Assembly (NCBI RefSeq): GCF_002531575.1
Contig: NZ_NWTI01000010.1
Coordinates: 153,347 to 217,346, forward strand
DNA length: 64,000 bases
Direction of reading: 5' to 3'
Source: Bradyrhizobium sp. Y36
GTDB taxonomy: Bacteria; Pseudomonadota; Alphaproteobacteria; Rhizobiales; Xanthobacteraceae
Shown: positions 33,569 to 42,003 of the stretch, piece by piece
Layout of the letters: every line of letters starts with the position of its first letter
Position numbering within the stretch: position 1 is the stretch's first letter
Program-made: the position numbers and the translations under genes
The notes under the pieces: generated by a model
Told to the model about the DNA's origin: nothing
Databases searched by the model: none
Seen by the model: the letters and a program-made list of their open reading frames with translations, nothing else

Positions 33569-34498
33569 ATGACCGCGCTGCCGCAGCCCCTTCGCGAAGA
33601 GACGTTTTCGAATCCATTGGATCTAGCGGCGATGGCCGAGGCGCTGGCCCGGTCGCCCGACTACCGGGTCCTGCGGCGCCTGGTCACCCGACCCCCGTAC
33701 ACGCCGACCGTCGGGCCGGAGATCCGGACCGCCATCCTTCTCGACACCGAGACCACCGGGCTCGATCATCGCACGGATGAGATCATCGAGCTCGGCATGG
33801 TCAAGCTCGACTACTCCGCAGAGGGGCGGATCGTCGGCATCCGGGACATGTTTTCGTCCTTCAACGAGCCGTCCACCCCGATCCCGCCCGAGGTCACGGC
33901 GATCACCGGCATCACCGACGAGATGGTGGCGGGCCACAGGTTCGACGACGCAGCTATCGCGGCCTTCGTCGACGACGCGGTCGTCGTCATCGCGCACAAC
34001 AGCGGCTTCGACAGGAAATTCGCGGAGCGCTACTGGCCGGTGTTCGAGCATCGGGCATGGGCCTGCAGCGTGACCGAGGTCGACTGGCGGGCGCACGGTT
34101 TCGCGGGTGCCCAGCTCGGCTACCTGCTTAACGGCGCCGGCTACTTCCACCAGGCTCACCGGGCCGTCGACGACTGCCACGCCCTGCTGGAAATCCTGGA
34201 TTTCGTCCTGCCGACGACCGGCGCGCCGGCGCTTGCGCTTTTGCTCGAGAAGGCCCGCAAGCCGACGATGCGCGTCTGGGCGGAGCAGTCGCCTTTCGAG
34301 CTCAAGGACTCCTTGAAGCGCAGGGGCTACCGCTGGAACGACGGCAGCGATGGGAGACCCAAGGCCTGGTTCATCGACGTCGACGAAAGCGCCCTTGACG
34401 ACGAGATCGTCTTCCTGCGGACCCAGATCTACACGCAGGACGTCGAGCCAACCGTGCAGAGGCTGACCGCCTTCACCCGCTTTTCCTGCAGGATCTGA
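33569..34498 (+). CDS. 3'-5' exonuclease, DnaQ-like (DEDDh)
   Basis: A 309-aa protein. Exo I is AILLDTETTGLD (D, E), Exo II is VIAHNSGFDRKF (D), and Exo III is FHQAHRAVDDCHAL (H, D), spanning residues 53-205. A C-terminal ~90-residue extension (RVWAEQSPFELKDSLKRRGY) resembles the domain following DnaQ in some rhizobial exonucleases. It may trim ends in the local repair set. Confidence 0.9.
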   Translation: MTALPQPLREETFSNPLDLAAMAEALARSPDYRVLRRLVTRPPYTPTVGPEIRTAILLDTETTGLDHRTDEIIELGMVKLDYSAEGRIVGIRDMFSSFNEPSTPIPPEVTAITGITDEMVAGHRFDDAAIAAFVDDAVVVIAHNSGFDRKFAERYWPVFEHRAWACSVTEVDWRAHGFAGAQLGYLLNGAGYFHQAHRAVDDCHALLEILDFVLPTTGAPALALLLEKARKPTMRVWAEQSPFELKDSLKRRGYRWNDGSDGRPKAWFIDVDESALDDEIVFLRTQIYTQDVEPTVQRLTAFTRFSCRI

Positions 34499-34529
34499 GG
34501 CGGTCAGGTGTTCGACGCGCCCGAGGCGG

Positions 34530-34715
34530 CTACCGCCCGAGACGCTTCTCGACCTTCTTGCGGGTATTGCCGACCTTCTTGACCGCTTTCTTGACGGCGG
34601 AGGCCGAGCTTTTGGTCTTCTTGGCTTCGTAGCCGACTTCGTGCTTCTGCCCGCCAGCGACGCGGGCCCGGTCCTGCTTGCGTCCTCGCGTGGTCTTCTT
34701 CGCTGCCTTTGCCAT
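34530..34715 (-). CDS. DUF3606 domain small basic protein
   Basis: A 61-aa protein with the DUF3606 pattern: RVAGGQKHEVGYEAKKT then AVKKAVKKVGNTRKKVEKRL. ATG 34715 with GAAGGAG upstream is preferred to a start 13 codons earlier. A perfect GGAAC-N16-CGTT promoter lies 32 bases upstream. The DUF is often stress-induced in rhizobia but has no known activity. Confidence 0.85.
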   Translation of the reverse strand: MAKAAKKTTRGRKQDRARVAGGQKHEVGYEAKKTKSSASAVKKAVKKVGNTRKKVEKRLGR

Positions 34716-34746
34716 GGTCGGCTCCTTCATTGAACGATGCCGAAGC

Positions 34747-34771
34747 AACGTCACAAGGATTCACTGGTTCC
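34747..34771 (-). promoter_or_regulatory. EcfG-type promoter, perfect match
   Basis: On the minus strand GGAAC (34771-34767), a 16-base spacer and CGTT (34750-34747): the general-stress sigma factor consensus of rhizobia. It directs transcription into the DUF3606 gene, whose ATG is at 34715. Confidence 0.75.
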
Positions 34772-34824
34772 GGAACGATCCTACGTGTGCCATCTTGAAT
34801 CACGTTCGTGCGTGGAGTTGGTTC

Positions 34825-35745
34825 GTGGCGTTTGCGCGTAGGAAGCCTGCCGATATCGGCGACAAGGCACCGTTTCCGGATTTCGTCGAGCCGGCCCTGG
34901 CAACCTCCATCGAGAGGGTGCCGTCCGGAGAGCGATGGATTCACGAAATCAAATTCGACGGCTACCGCGTCCAGACCCACATCCACAACGATGCCGTCAA
35001 GCTCTACACCCGCCGTGGCCACGACTGGACGCACCGCTTCAAGAAGGCCGCCCACGACGCCTGGCGCATCAAGGCGAGCTCCGCGGTCGTCGACGGCGAG
35101 ATCGTCGTGCCGGCGTCCGACGGCACCACCGACTTTTCGGTCCTGCAGAACGAGCTCAAGGGCTCTTCCGACAAGATCGTGCTGGTCGCTTTCGACCTGC
35201 TCTACCTGGACGGCCGCGACCTCCGGAAGCTGCCGCTCTGGCAGCGCAAGGCCGCGCTGAAGAAGATCGTCGCCGGCACCGACGTCCAGTTCAGCGAAAG
35301 CTTTGAGATCGAGGGCGCCGAGATGTTCACCCACGCCTGCAAACTCGGGATGGAGGGGGTGGTCTCCAAGGTGCGCGACTCGACCTACCCGAAGGGGCGC
35401 AGCAACGACTGGGTCAAGAAGACCTGCGCGCAACGCGAGACGCTGACCATCGCGGGCTTCGCCCTCGACGGCACCAAGTGGGACGGGCTCTACGTCGGAC
35501 GGCGAAAGGGCGACAACCTCGTCTACGCCGGAAAGGTCGACCATGGCTTCGACAAGACTTCTACCGCCGAGCTTCGGAGGCGATTGGAGCCGCTCGTCCG
35601 GAAGACGCAGGCCTTCGCGAAGCGGGTCGCGCATAAGGGCATCTGGGTGGAGCCCAAGCTGAAAGCGGAGATCGAGTACCGCGCAAAGTCGGCCGAAGGC
35701 AAGGTCCGGCACCCATTCTTCAAGGGGCTGCGCGAGGACATTTGA
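34825..35745 (+). CDS. ATP-dependent DNA ligase (LigD ligase domain only, LigC-like)
   Basis: A 306-aa protein. The nucleotidyltransferase motif I is EIKFDGYR with Lys43 as the AMP-accepting residue; motif IIIa VAFDLLYLDG, motif IV EGVVSKV and motif V WVKKTC follow, then the OB-fold (residues ~205-305). Start GTG 34825 is chosen because the first conserved ligase segment follows; the upstream part of the open frame overlaps the minus-strand DUF3606 gene. No polymerase or phosphoesterase domain is attached. Works with Ku in end joining in related bacteria. Confidence 0.92.
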   Translation: MAFARRKPADIGDKAPFPDFVEPALATSIERVPSGERWIHEIKFDGYRVQTHIHNDAVKLYTRRGHDWTHRFKKAAHDAWRIKASSAVVDGEIVVPASDGTTDFSVLQNELKGSSDKIVLVAFDLLYLDGRDLRKLPLWQRKAALKKIVAGTDVQFSESFEIEGAEMFTHACKLGMEGVVSKVRDSTYPKGRSNDWVKKTCAQRETLTIAGFALDGTKWDGLYVGRRKGDNLVYAGKVDHGFDKTSTAELRRRLEPLVRKTQAFAKRVAHKGIWVEPKLKAEIEYRAKSAEGKVRHPFFKGLREDI

Positions 35746-35794
35746 GAGGCGGGTGCGGCCTGAACTATCGGCGACCAACAGGCGTTTACCGACC

Positions 35795-35887
35795 ATGTCA
35801 GACGCGTTCGACTATTTCCACGCCTACGCCGTCCGAGCTCTTTGTAAGGCGCGGTCGAGAGTTGGTGTGTGGCATTCGTCGAAGTGA
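35795..35887 (+). pseudogene. truncated copy of the 91-aa gene at 47185
   Basis: MSDAFDYFHAYAVRALCKAR is identical to the first 20 residues at 47185 except one position (H for R at residue 9), then the frame diverges and stops after 30 codons. The upstream sequence also matches in style: TGAAC-N17-CGTT (35774-35799 region upstream of the start) compared with CGAAC-N16-CGTT there. It marks a partial duplication just after the ligase gene. Confidence 0.75.
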
Positions 35888-35948
35888 GGAGATCGACGCG
35901 ATCAACGCCAAGGCTTCGAGCGCGGCCTGATCGAGTATCACGGTGGTT

Positions 35949-36425
35949 TCAGCGACTCCGCAACATCGCGGGGCCGCTCTCTCGTCGAGTCAATCGGGTA
36001 AGGCGGACCTGCCGGCGCACGAACCAGGCGGTGACCGCCACCGTCAGCCAGGCCAGCGAAGCGCCGATGAAGGCGCCTGCGACGCTCCACTCGACGAGGA
36101 GCCAGAACACAGCGGCGAAGGCGAGCATACCGAGCGCACCCAGCGAGGCACCGGCTGCATCGAGCGCGGCGGCCTCCTGGCCTCGCCGCCTCCCCTCGAG
36201 ACCTGCCTCCCGTTTACGACGGATTTCGTGCTTTTCGATCAAGGTCGCACTGGCGCAGAAGATCGCGGGTAGCGCGAGAAAGAGGCCTCCGACCGAGGCT
36301 CCGTAACGACTACTGATCAATCCCGTGAACACGGTGGCGGCGCCGCCCAGGCCGAAACGCACCAGGTATTCGTACCATCGCCCTTCCCGCAGCGATGAGA
36401 GCGAGACCTTGATCGGAAGGTTCAC
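35949..36425 (-). CDS. DUF3147 family membrane protein
   Basis: A 158-aa protein with four predicted transmembrane segments (YLVRFGLGGAATVFTGLIS, VGGLFLALPAIFCASA, LGALGMLAFAAVFWLLVEW, GAFIGASLAWLTVAVTAWF). Start GTG 36425 has GGGAGG upstream and forms a GTGA overlap with the previous gene. It pairs with another DUF3147 gene, suggesting a heteromeric membrane complex. Function unknown. Confidence 0.82.
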   Translation of the reverse strand: MNLPIKVSLSSLREGRWYEYLVRFGLGGAATVFTGLISSRYGASVGGLFLALPAIFCASATLIEKHEIRRKREAGLEGRRRGQEAAALDAAGASLGALGMLAFAAVFWLLVEWSVAGAFIGASLAWLTVAVTAWFVRRQVRLTRLTRRESGPAMLRSR

Positions 36426-36769
36426 GTTTGACCTCCCGCGATCGCCCATACGCCGAAAGCTGCGCCCAACCAGACGACGATAGAAGCGATCGTCGCCGGT
36501 AACGCCGGCATCCCCGCACGCATGAGGAGCTGGCAGACGAGGATGCTATAGACCACCAGCGCGACCGCGCCAGCCATCATGGAAAGGCTTTGGGCCCCGG
36601 CGTAGATGGCGCCGTGTTGATGGATCGCGATGCCCAGCGTCGCGAGCGCGACCGATGGCGCCGCCCCGAAGAGGCCGGCGAAGCTCTTCGGCTTCAGCAC
36701 GTCGCCCAGTATCGAGAACATCGATACGACGGCACCGCCGACCAAAAAGCGGATGAGATACTCCGTCAT
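36422..36769 (-). CDS. DUF3147 family membrane protein
   Basis: A 115-aa, four-helix protein (MTEYLIRFLVGGAVVSMFSI with SFAGLFGAAPSVALATLGIA) very like the neighbouring longer DUF3147 protein in its first half. ATG 36769 overlaps the cupin stop by 4 bases (ATGA). The two are the middle of a minus-strand operon: PAP2 remnant, cupin, DUF3147, DUF3147. Confidence 0.85.
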   Translation of the reverse strand: MTEYLIRFLVGGAVVSMFSILGDVLKPKSFAGLFGAAPSVALATLGIAIHQHGAIYAGAQSLSMMAGAVALVVYSILVCQLLMRAGMPALPATIASIVVWLGAAFGVWAIAGGQT

Positions 36770-37371
36770 TTCGGCTTCTTCCAAAGCTTCTTGAGCGGCC
36801 CCGCGGCGCCATAGGCGGGATCCTTGCGCGGGACCGGTACCTTCGGAATGGTCTTCAGCGCGCGCGGACGGTCCTCGACCGCCGTGCACTCGTCGTAGGT
36901 GCCCGCCGAAGGATAGGCACCGACCACCAGGAAGTCCTTGTCCGCCGACAGGCATTGGTGACCGGTCCCCGCGGGCAGGACTACGATGTCTCCGGCCTTT
37001 AACTTGAAGATCCGTCCCTTGTTGCCGCCGAAGCGGACGCGCCCCTTGCCGCGCGCGATCCCGAGAACCTCATGTATCCTTGAATGGTAGTGAACATAGT
37101 CGTAGATGCCGTCGCGCCAGCTATCCGCCCAGCCATTGGCTTCGAACAGGTCTTCGAGCGCGGCCGCCGGGTCAAGTTGCTCATCGAACCTGACGGCGCT
37201 TCGGTAGAGCATCAGGGGCCAGCGCGGGTGGTTGGGCACAAGGCCGTCATCCCTGAAGCGGACCACGTGTGGCTTCCGCAGACGAGGTAGTTCTGAAGCC
37301 CGACGCTTGCCGGGGCGACGAAGACCGGTGGCGCGTTCGGCGTACTCCTTCAGGTTCTCAAGCAGCGGCAT
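36766..37371 (-). CDS. cupin domain protein (YjlB-like)
   Basis: A 201-aa protein. The single cupin carries VHYHSRIHEVLGIARGKGRV and VLPAGTGHQCLS, giving the His and Glu metal ligands. ATG 37371 has AAGGAGA upstream. The Pro-rich N-terminus (GLVPNHPRWPLMLYRSAVRF) matches the YjlB group of unknown function. It overlaps the PAP2 gene by 14 bases and the DUF3147 gene by 4. Confidence 0.85.
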   Translation of the reverse strand: MPLLENLKEYAERATGLRRPGKRRASELPRLRKPHVVRFRDDGLVPNHPRWPLMLYRSAVRFDEQLDPAAALEDLFEANGWADSWRDGIYDYVHYHSRIHEVLGIARGKGRVRFGGNKGRIFKLKAGDIVVLPAGTGHQCLSADKDFLVVGAYPSAGTYDECTAVEDRPRALKTIPKVPVPRKDPAYGAAGPLKKLWKKPK

Positions 37372-37907
37372 TATCTGTCTCCTTGGCGGGATAGCCGGTC
37401 CATGGACGAAGGGTTCGCTCGAGCGCCGCACCCATGGCAAAGCCGGCGACGACGTCACTTGTCCAGTGCGCCAGCACGACGATGCGCGTCAGACAAAGGC
37501 CCACCGACAACGCGCGGATCGCCAAACGGGGCCCCGCCCGCAGCGGTCCCGCCGCCGATGCCAGCGCCCCCATGTGCAGGGCGTGTCCCGACGGAAAGGC
37601 ATCTCTGCGCTTGCCGGAAAACGAGACCCCGTGGACATGCCCCAACACCGTCCTCCGGTCCGGACGCGTCTGATCGAAGACCGACTTCAGCGCGTGCGGA
37701 AGCAGGGAAGCCGTCGCGGCAACCAGCAGGGCATGTTTGCGTGCGGGAGAGCACCCAACCCGCGGCCGCCAAGGCTAGTAGGATTTTCTCGTCGGCGCCC
37801 CAGGTCAATCCGCGGGCGGCCGTTTCCGCACGACGGCTGGTCTTGCGCGCCACCGTCCGAGCGATCCGCTCGTCGATCTTGGTCGGTTTCACGGTGAGAA
37901 GGGACAT
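37358..37907 (-). pseudogene. PAP2 phosphatase family gene, frameshifted
   Basis: ATG 37907 reads MSLLTVKPTKIDERIARTVA to AAGWVLSR, where a small insertion near 37740 shifts the frame. The adjacent frame continues GVSFSGKRRDAFPSGHALHM (the PSGH phosphatase motif) and LTRIVVLAHWTSDVVAGFAM (SR...H-type motif) to 37358. The restored ~183-aa protein is a lipid-phosphatase-like PAP2 protein. It may be decay or a read error. Confidence 0.78.
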
Positions 37908-37943
37908 CGATCCTCTAATGTTTAATAAGAAATTCTATAACGC

Positions 37944-37989
37944 GCGGCCGTTCTCCAGGTGCCAAGCGTTCGCGCCGAGGAACGGCCGC
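37944..37989. repeat. perfect 10-bp inverted repeat
   Basis: GCGGCCGTTC (37944-37953) and GAACGGCCGC (37980-37989) are exact inverted copies 26 bases apart in the divergent region between the PAP2 and SemiSWEET genes. The right arm overlaps the GGAAC element of the promoter at 37979, so it could be an operator or a bidirectional control site. Confidence 0.5.
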
Positions 37990-38003
37990 TAGTCGCCCCC
38001 GTT
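37979..38003 (+). promoter_or_regulatory. EcfG-type promoter, perfect match
   Basis: GGAAC at 37979-37983, a 16-base spacer and CGTT at 38000-38003. The ATG of the SemiSWEET remnant is at 38012, so a transcript would be nearly leaderless. Confidence 0.6.
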
Positions 38004-38011
38004 GACGAACC

Positions 38012-38276
38012 ATGTCCGGTTCTCTCGCTATCTATGTCGGCACCATTGCAGCTTTCCTGGCCTCGCTCTCCTACCTTCCGCAGGTGCGAAAGGCTTGGCC
38101 GCGCAATTCCACGGACGATCTCTCTCTCGGCATGCTGACGGCCTTGACGCTGGGCCTTGGCCTTTGGGCCGTGTACGGCCTGATCCGGGAGATTGGGTCA
38201 TCGTGCTGGCTAACATCGTTGGCGCGACTCTTTCGGCATAGTCCTGGGCTGCAAGATACGGGATCTGTGCACTTAA
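38012..38276 (+). pseudogene. SemiSWEET-type transporter gene, two frameshifts
   Basis: ATG 38012 reads YVGTIAAFLASLSYLPQVRK then LSLGMLTALTLGLGLWAVYG (PQ-loop helix with the Pro-Gln motif). After a lost base near 38188 the frame gives GDWVIVLANIVGATLS, and after another near 38239 it gives IVLGCKIRDLC and TAA 38274-38276. The restored protein (~87 aa, three helices) is a SemiSWEET sugar transporter half. As read it cannot be made. Confidence 0.8.
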
Positions 38277-38426
38277 GGCCGAGGTCGCAACATCTGCACG
38301 TTAGTGTCGTCGTCCGGTCCGAATGAAAGTCTTGTGGCCGATTTTCTGCCGCTGAATACGAAAACGACGGATCTCTCGATCAGGAATTCAAACCCTCGCG
38401 GTGAGATTGAAGTCGGAGAGGATGTG

Positions 38427-39578
38427 ATGGCAGAACCCGCACAGATTGGGACCAGACGCCCGGATGGCAGCGGATGGAGCCTGGCGGCAGCGCTAGGTTT
38501 GATGGCCGCAGCATTTCTGTGGGATCGCATCGCACCGCCCGACCGGGTCGCCCATTCGGAAAAGGACGAAGCATTCCCCGAAAACGGAGAAGCCGACAGA
38601 CACGCTTCGCCCGCCGAACTGGCGACTGAAGGCGAAAATCGCGGACGCCAGGCGAGTTCGCCCACCGAGATCCCGGCACGGGGATGGAAGGACATCCTCT
38701 GGCGGGTCTACGGCAACATCGGCGAGCACCGCGTGCTCGCGCTCGCCGCCGGTATGACATACTACAGCCTGCTCGCCATTTTCCCTGCCATCGCGGCGCT
38801 CGTCGCCATCTACGGTCTGTTCTCCGACCCGGGCAGTATCGCCAAGCACCTCGACGACGTTTCGGGCTTCATTCCCGGGGGCGCCGTTGAAGTGGCGCGC
38901 GAGCAATTGACGCGCGTCGCAACGAAGGGTGACCGGACCCTTGGCTTCACTTTCGCAATCGGGCTTGCAATCTCGCTCTGGAGCGCGAATGCCGCCATGA
39001 AGTCGTTGTTCGACACGCTGAACATCGTCTACGGCGAGCAGGAGAAACGAGGTTTCTTCAAGCTGAATGCGATGTCCCTCGGGTTCACCATCGGCGCGAT
39101 CGCCTTCGTCGTGGCCGCGCTTGGCGCTGTCGTCGTGATCCCCTTGGTGTTGCAGTACATCGGATTGCCCAATGCGGCGGACCTGCTTGTCAGGATCGGA
39201 CGCTGGCCTGCACTCTTCGTGGCTCTGGCCTTCGCCCTCGCCTGCATCTACAGGTTCGGCCCCAGCCGCCAGGCGCCGCGGTGGAGGTGGATCACGTGGG
39301 GTAGCGCGGCTGCGGCCCTGCTCTGGCTCGCAGCATCCGGCCTGTTTTCCTTCTACGCCGCGAACTTCGGCACCTTCAATGCTACCTATGGGTCCTTGGG
39401 CGCGGTCATCGGCTTCATGACGTGGCTCTGGATCTCGGCCATCGTGATCCTGCTCGGAGCCGAGCTCAACGCGGAAATGGAGCATCAAACGGCGCGTGAC
39501 ACCACGACTGGACACCCTAAGCCGCTCGGCGTCAGAGGGGCCAAGATGGCGGACACCGTGGGAGCCCCCCGATCTTGA
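38427..39578 (+). CDS. YihY/BrkB family membrane protein
   Basis: A 383-aa protein. A hydrophilic N-terminus of ~90 residues leads into the YihY core of six transmembrane segments (LALAAGMTYYSLLAIFPAIA, LGFTFAIGLAISLWSANAAM, and the closing FGTFNATYGSLGAVIGFM with TWLWISAIVILLGAELNAE). ATG 38427 with GGAGAGG is preferred over an earlier start. The family was once called ribonuclease BN; its real function is unclear. Confidence 0.9.
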   Translation: MAEPAQIGTRRPDGSGWSLAAALGLMAAAFLWDRIAPPDRVAHSEKDEAFPENGEADRHASPAELATEGENRGRQASSPTEIPARGWKDILWRVYGNIGEHRVLALAAGMTYYSLLAIFPAIAALVAIYGLFSDPGSIAKHLDDVSGFIPGGAVEVAREQLTRVATKGDRTLGFTFAIGLAISLWSANAAMKSLFDTLNIVYGEQEKRGFFKLNAMSLGFTIGAIAFVVAALGAVVVIPLVLQYIGLPNAADLLVRIGRWPALFVALAFALACIYRFGPSRQAPRWRWITWGSAAAALLWLAASGLFSFYAANFGTFNATYGSLGAVIGFMTWLWISAIVILLGAELNAEMEHQTARDTTTGHPKPLGVRGAKMADTVGAPRS

Positions 39579-39990
39579 GGCAGACCGTCGAGGGCGCGGT
39601 CGTCGAAGTGGCTGCCGGCAGCGAACACCGCTTCAGCAAGCCGGTGCAGGACGGCATTATCACCACGGCCGGCCTGGAGCTTGAAAAGCTAACGCTCGGC
39701 ACGCGTATCGGACTCGGCCCTACCGCGGTCGTCGAGCTGACCGGCCTGCGGACGCCTTGCGTGCTCATTGACCGTTTCAGGACTGGCCTAAAGAGACAGG
39801 TCGTGTCGTCGGCGAAACGAGCCCTGCATTCAGATGCGGCGTCCTGGGCGTGGTGCGAGCTGGCGGTCAGGTCACGGCCGGCGACCGTGCGCGCGCCATC
39901 CTGCCCGACGGATGTCAGAAGCGGCTTCCTTCGCTTTAGCCATCGGCGAGCCGGAGGAACCAAGCCTCTGCACCTCCGTTGGAGCTGACT
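39575..39990 (+). pseudogene. MOSC domain gene with internal deletion
   Basis: The N-terminal GAVVEVAAGSEHRFSKP corresponds to residues ~12-30 of the intact MOSC protein at 49148. The middle (about 80 residues) is missing and it rejoins at ITTAGLELEKLTLGTRIGLG, then VVELTGLRTPCVLIDRF (the conserved Cys). A later shift gives CGVLGVVRAGGQVTAGD in another frame. Non-functional. It starts at TTG 39575, overlapping the YihY stop. Confidence 0.82.
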
Positions 39991-40005
39991 TTTGAGGACA
40001 GGTCC

Positions 40006-40641
40006 ATGACGAAACGTGACGACCTCCGCTACGGCGATCCCCGGAATGCTGTCCATCTCTGCGTCGACATGCAGCGAATGTTCACGGGAGGCACGGATTG
40101 GACGATGCCATGGTTGCCGCGCGTCCTGCCGAACGTCGTCGCAATCACCTCGGCCCATCCCGAGCGGACAATCTTCACGCGCTTCATTCCGGCCCAAAGC
40201 CCAGGCCAGGGCGCCGGCACGTGGCGACAGTACTACAAACGCTGGAGTTCGATGACTATCGACAAGCTCGGGCCAGAAATGGTGGATCTAGTACCGGAAC
40301 TCGCCCGCTTCGTGCCGCCCGCGCGCACGTTCGACAAGTACGTCTATTCGCCCTGGACAGGGAGCGCGCTTCACGCGCAACTTCGCGAATCCGGGGTCGA
40401 AACGGTCGTCGTCACAGGCGGCGAAACCGACGTCTGCGTCCTCGCGACCGTCTTGGGAGCGGTCGACTGGGGTTTCCGCGTGATCCTCGTCGCCGATGCG
40501 CTTTGCAGCTCGGCAGACGAGACGCATGATTCCATGATGAACATCTACATGAACCGGTTCGGCCAGCAGGTGGAATGCGTCACGACCGAAACGCTTCTCG
40601 ACAACTGGCCGGCCGACAGCCGGGCCAAGCTCATCTCATGA
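40006..40641 (+). CDS. isochorismatase-like cysteine hydrolase
   Basis: A 211-aa protein with the triad of the family: Asp21 (CVDMQRMF), Lys111 (FDKYVYS) and Cys144 (ETDVCVLATVLGAVDWGF). These enzymes hydrolyse amides or vinyl ethers such as nicotinamide or isochorismate; the substrate is not evident here. Start ATG 40006 has TGAGGACAGG upstream. It overlaps the next small gene by 4 bases. Confidence 0.9.
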   Translation: MTKRDDLRYGDPRNAVHLCVDMQRMFTGGTDWTMPWLPRVLPNVVAITSAHPERTIFTRFIPAQSPGQGAGTWRQYYKRWSSMTIDKLGPEMVDLVPELARFVPPARTFDKYVYSPWTGSALHAQLRESGVETVVVTGGETDVCVLATVLGAVDWGFRVILVADALCSSADETHDSMMNIYMNRFGQQVECVTTETLLDNWPADSRAKLIS

Positions 40642-40951
40642 ACCATTCCTACGTCGTGCAGATCCTCGTTCCAACGGAACCGGCAAGGGCGCGCCGGTTT
40701 CCAAGGAATGGTTCGACAAATTCCTGCAAGAGATGACCGACAAGTTCGGCGGCGCGACCAGCTACGTCCGCGCCCCGGCACAGGGCCTGTGGGGCAGCGG
40801 CGACACGACCGAGCGCGACGACATCGCGGTCGTCGAGGTCATCGCCGCGAAGCTCGCACCTGAGTTTTGGCGATCCCTCCGCGAACGGATCGAGCGAGAG
40901 CTCTCGCAGGAAGAAATCATCATCCGCGCCCAGGAAATCATCCCGCTCTGA
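40638..40951 (+). pseudogene. small conserved gene, one-base frameshift
   Basis: ATG 40638 overlaps the hydrolase stop (ATGA) and reads MNHSYVVQILVPTE. A missing base near 40679 breaks it, and the next frame continues GAPVSKEWFDKFLQEMTDKF GGATSY and ends EEIIIRAQEIIPL at 40951. Restored it is a ~104-aa protein similar to a recurring Bradyrhizobium hypothetical. The shift could be a read error. Confidence 0.65.
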
Positions 40952-40959
40952 AATCCTTG

Positions 40960-40986
40960 GGAACCGTCCTCAGGCGCCGCAAGTTT
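40960..40986 (+). promoter_or_regulatory. EcfG-like promoter candidate upstream of the YciE-like gene
   Basis: GGAAC at 40960-40964 and AGTT at 40982-40985 are separated by 17 bases, one base off the CGTT consensus. The ATG of the DUF892 gene is 31 bases further on. YciE-type genes are usual members of general stress regulons, which supports it. Confidence 0.5.
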
Positions 40987-41015
40987 TCCTGTTGGATCCA
41001 ACCAGGAGGAAAGCC

Positions 41016-41519
41016 ATGGGATTCTTCACTAAGGACATCAAGACACTGAACGACCTCTTCGTGCACACGCTCAAGGACATCTACTACGCGGAGCAACAGA
41101 TAGAGAAGAACCTGCCCGACATGATCGAGAAGGCGACCGACCCCGGGCTCAAAAACGGCTTCCAGACGCATCTTTCCGAAACCAAGGGGCAGATCACCCG
41201 TCTCGAAAACGTCTTCCAGATGCACGGCGTGGAAGTCCAAGGAGTCGACTGTCCGGCGATCGACGGTATCCTCGAGGAAGCGAGCGAAGTCGCCGGCGAC
41301 GTCGACGACAAGCAGGTGCTCGACGCTGCCCTGATCGCGGCGGCCCAGGCAGTGGAGCACTACGAAATCACGCGCTACGGCACCCTAATCGCTTGGGCGA
41401 AGAAGCTGGGTCGGGACGACTGCGCGTCGGTCCTGCAGCAGAACCTCGACGAGGAGAAGGCAACGGACGAGAAGCTCAACACGATGGCGCTGCGCAGCGT
41501 GAACGAGAAGGCCGCGTAG
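41016..41519 (+). CDS. DUF892 (YciE/YciF-like) ferritin-like protein
   Basis: A 167-aa, four-helix-bundle protein: TLKDIYYAEQQIEKNLPDMI, FQTHLSETKGQITRLENVF, VEHYEITRYGTLIAWAKKLG and DEEKATDEKLN. Di-iron ligand positions (E, ExxH-like HLSETK and EHYE) are visible. The family is stress-induced. ATG 41016 has AGGAGGAAAG upstream, a strong ribosome-binding site. A hairpin terminator follows. Confidence 0.92.
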   Translation: MGFFTKDIKTLNDLFVHTLKDIYYAEQQIEKNLPDMIEKATDPGLKNGFQTHLSETKGQITRLENVFQMHGVEVQGVDCPAIDGILEEASEVAGDVDDKQVLDAALIAAAQAVEHYEITRYGTLIAWAKKLGRDDCASVLQQNLDEEKATDEKLNTMALRSVNEKAA

Positions 41520-41534
41520 CGGCGACCAAATGCG

Positions 41535-41566
41535 AAGGGCCGTTTGCGTCGTCGGATGGCCCTTTT
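41535..41566 (+). terminator. Rho-independent terminator
   Basis: AAGGGCC (41535-41541) pairs with GGCCCTT (41558-41564) and is followed by TTTT, 16 bases after the DUF892 stop. Confidence 0.75.
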
Positions 41567-41703
41567 CCATGCTAGTCCCTGCCTGCCTCAGCGTGATCTC
41601 AAGCCTCGCAGTATCCCATCGGACAATCCTTTGCGGCGGTGCCGTCGAGGCGCTAGACACCCGGCTAGGGAACTCGAATGCAGGTTTCCCGCAGGATAGC
41701 CAC

Positions 41704-41958
41704 ATGAAACGTTCGCTTGCCGTATTGCAGGTCGAGGACGAGGTGCTCATCAGGATGGCGCTAGACATGCTCGATGAGCTCCGCCATCGCGTGGCCGGTG
41801 AGGCCGGAGACATCGAGAGTGCGCCGTCATTCGCGAAGACGGCCGAATACGATCTCGCCATCCTCGACATCAATCTGCACGGCCGCTATGTCGATCCGGT
41901 CTCGCTCGATGAACTAAGCCTCACGATCGGCAAGATATTCGAAGGATCAGCGGCATAG
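41704..41958 (+). CDS. response regulator receiver domain with internal deletion
   Basis: An 84-aa protein MKRSLAVLQVEDEVLIRMAL with acidic pair E11-D12 and phospho-acceptor Asp55 (LAILDINLHGR). A receiver is normally ~120 aa; here beta-4, alpha-4 and beta-5 with the conserved Thr/Ser and Lys are missing. The sequence jumps from LHGR to a C-terminal helix (LDELSLTIGKIF). Either a degenerate gene or an unusual truncated receiver; without the Lys it should not signal normally. Confidence 0.6.
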   Translation: MKRSLAVLQVEDEVLIRMALDMLDELRHRVAGEAGDIESAPSFAKTAEYDLAILDINLHGRYVDPVSLDELSLTIGKIFEGSAA

Positions 41959-42003
41959 CGCGGCCCAAGTGGCAGTTAACGCACTTGCCACTCGGCGTCG
42001 TCA

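Noticed and set aside
34504..35796. 430-aa minus-strand ORF
   Set aside because: Antisense to the ligase at 34825; the ligase has all its motifs in frame.
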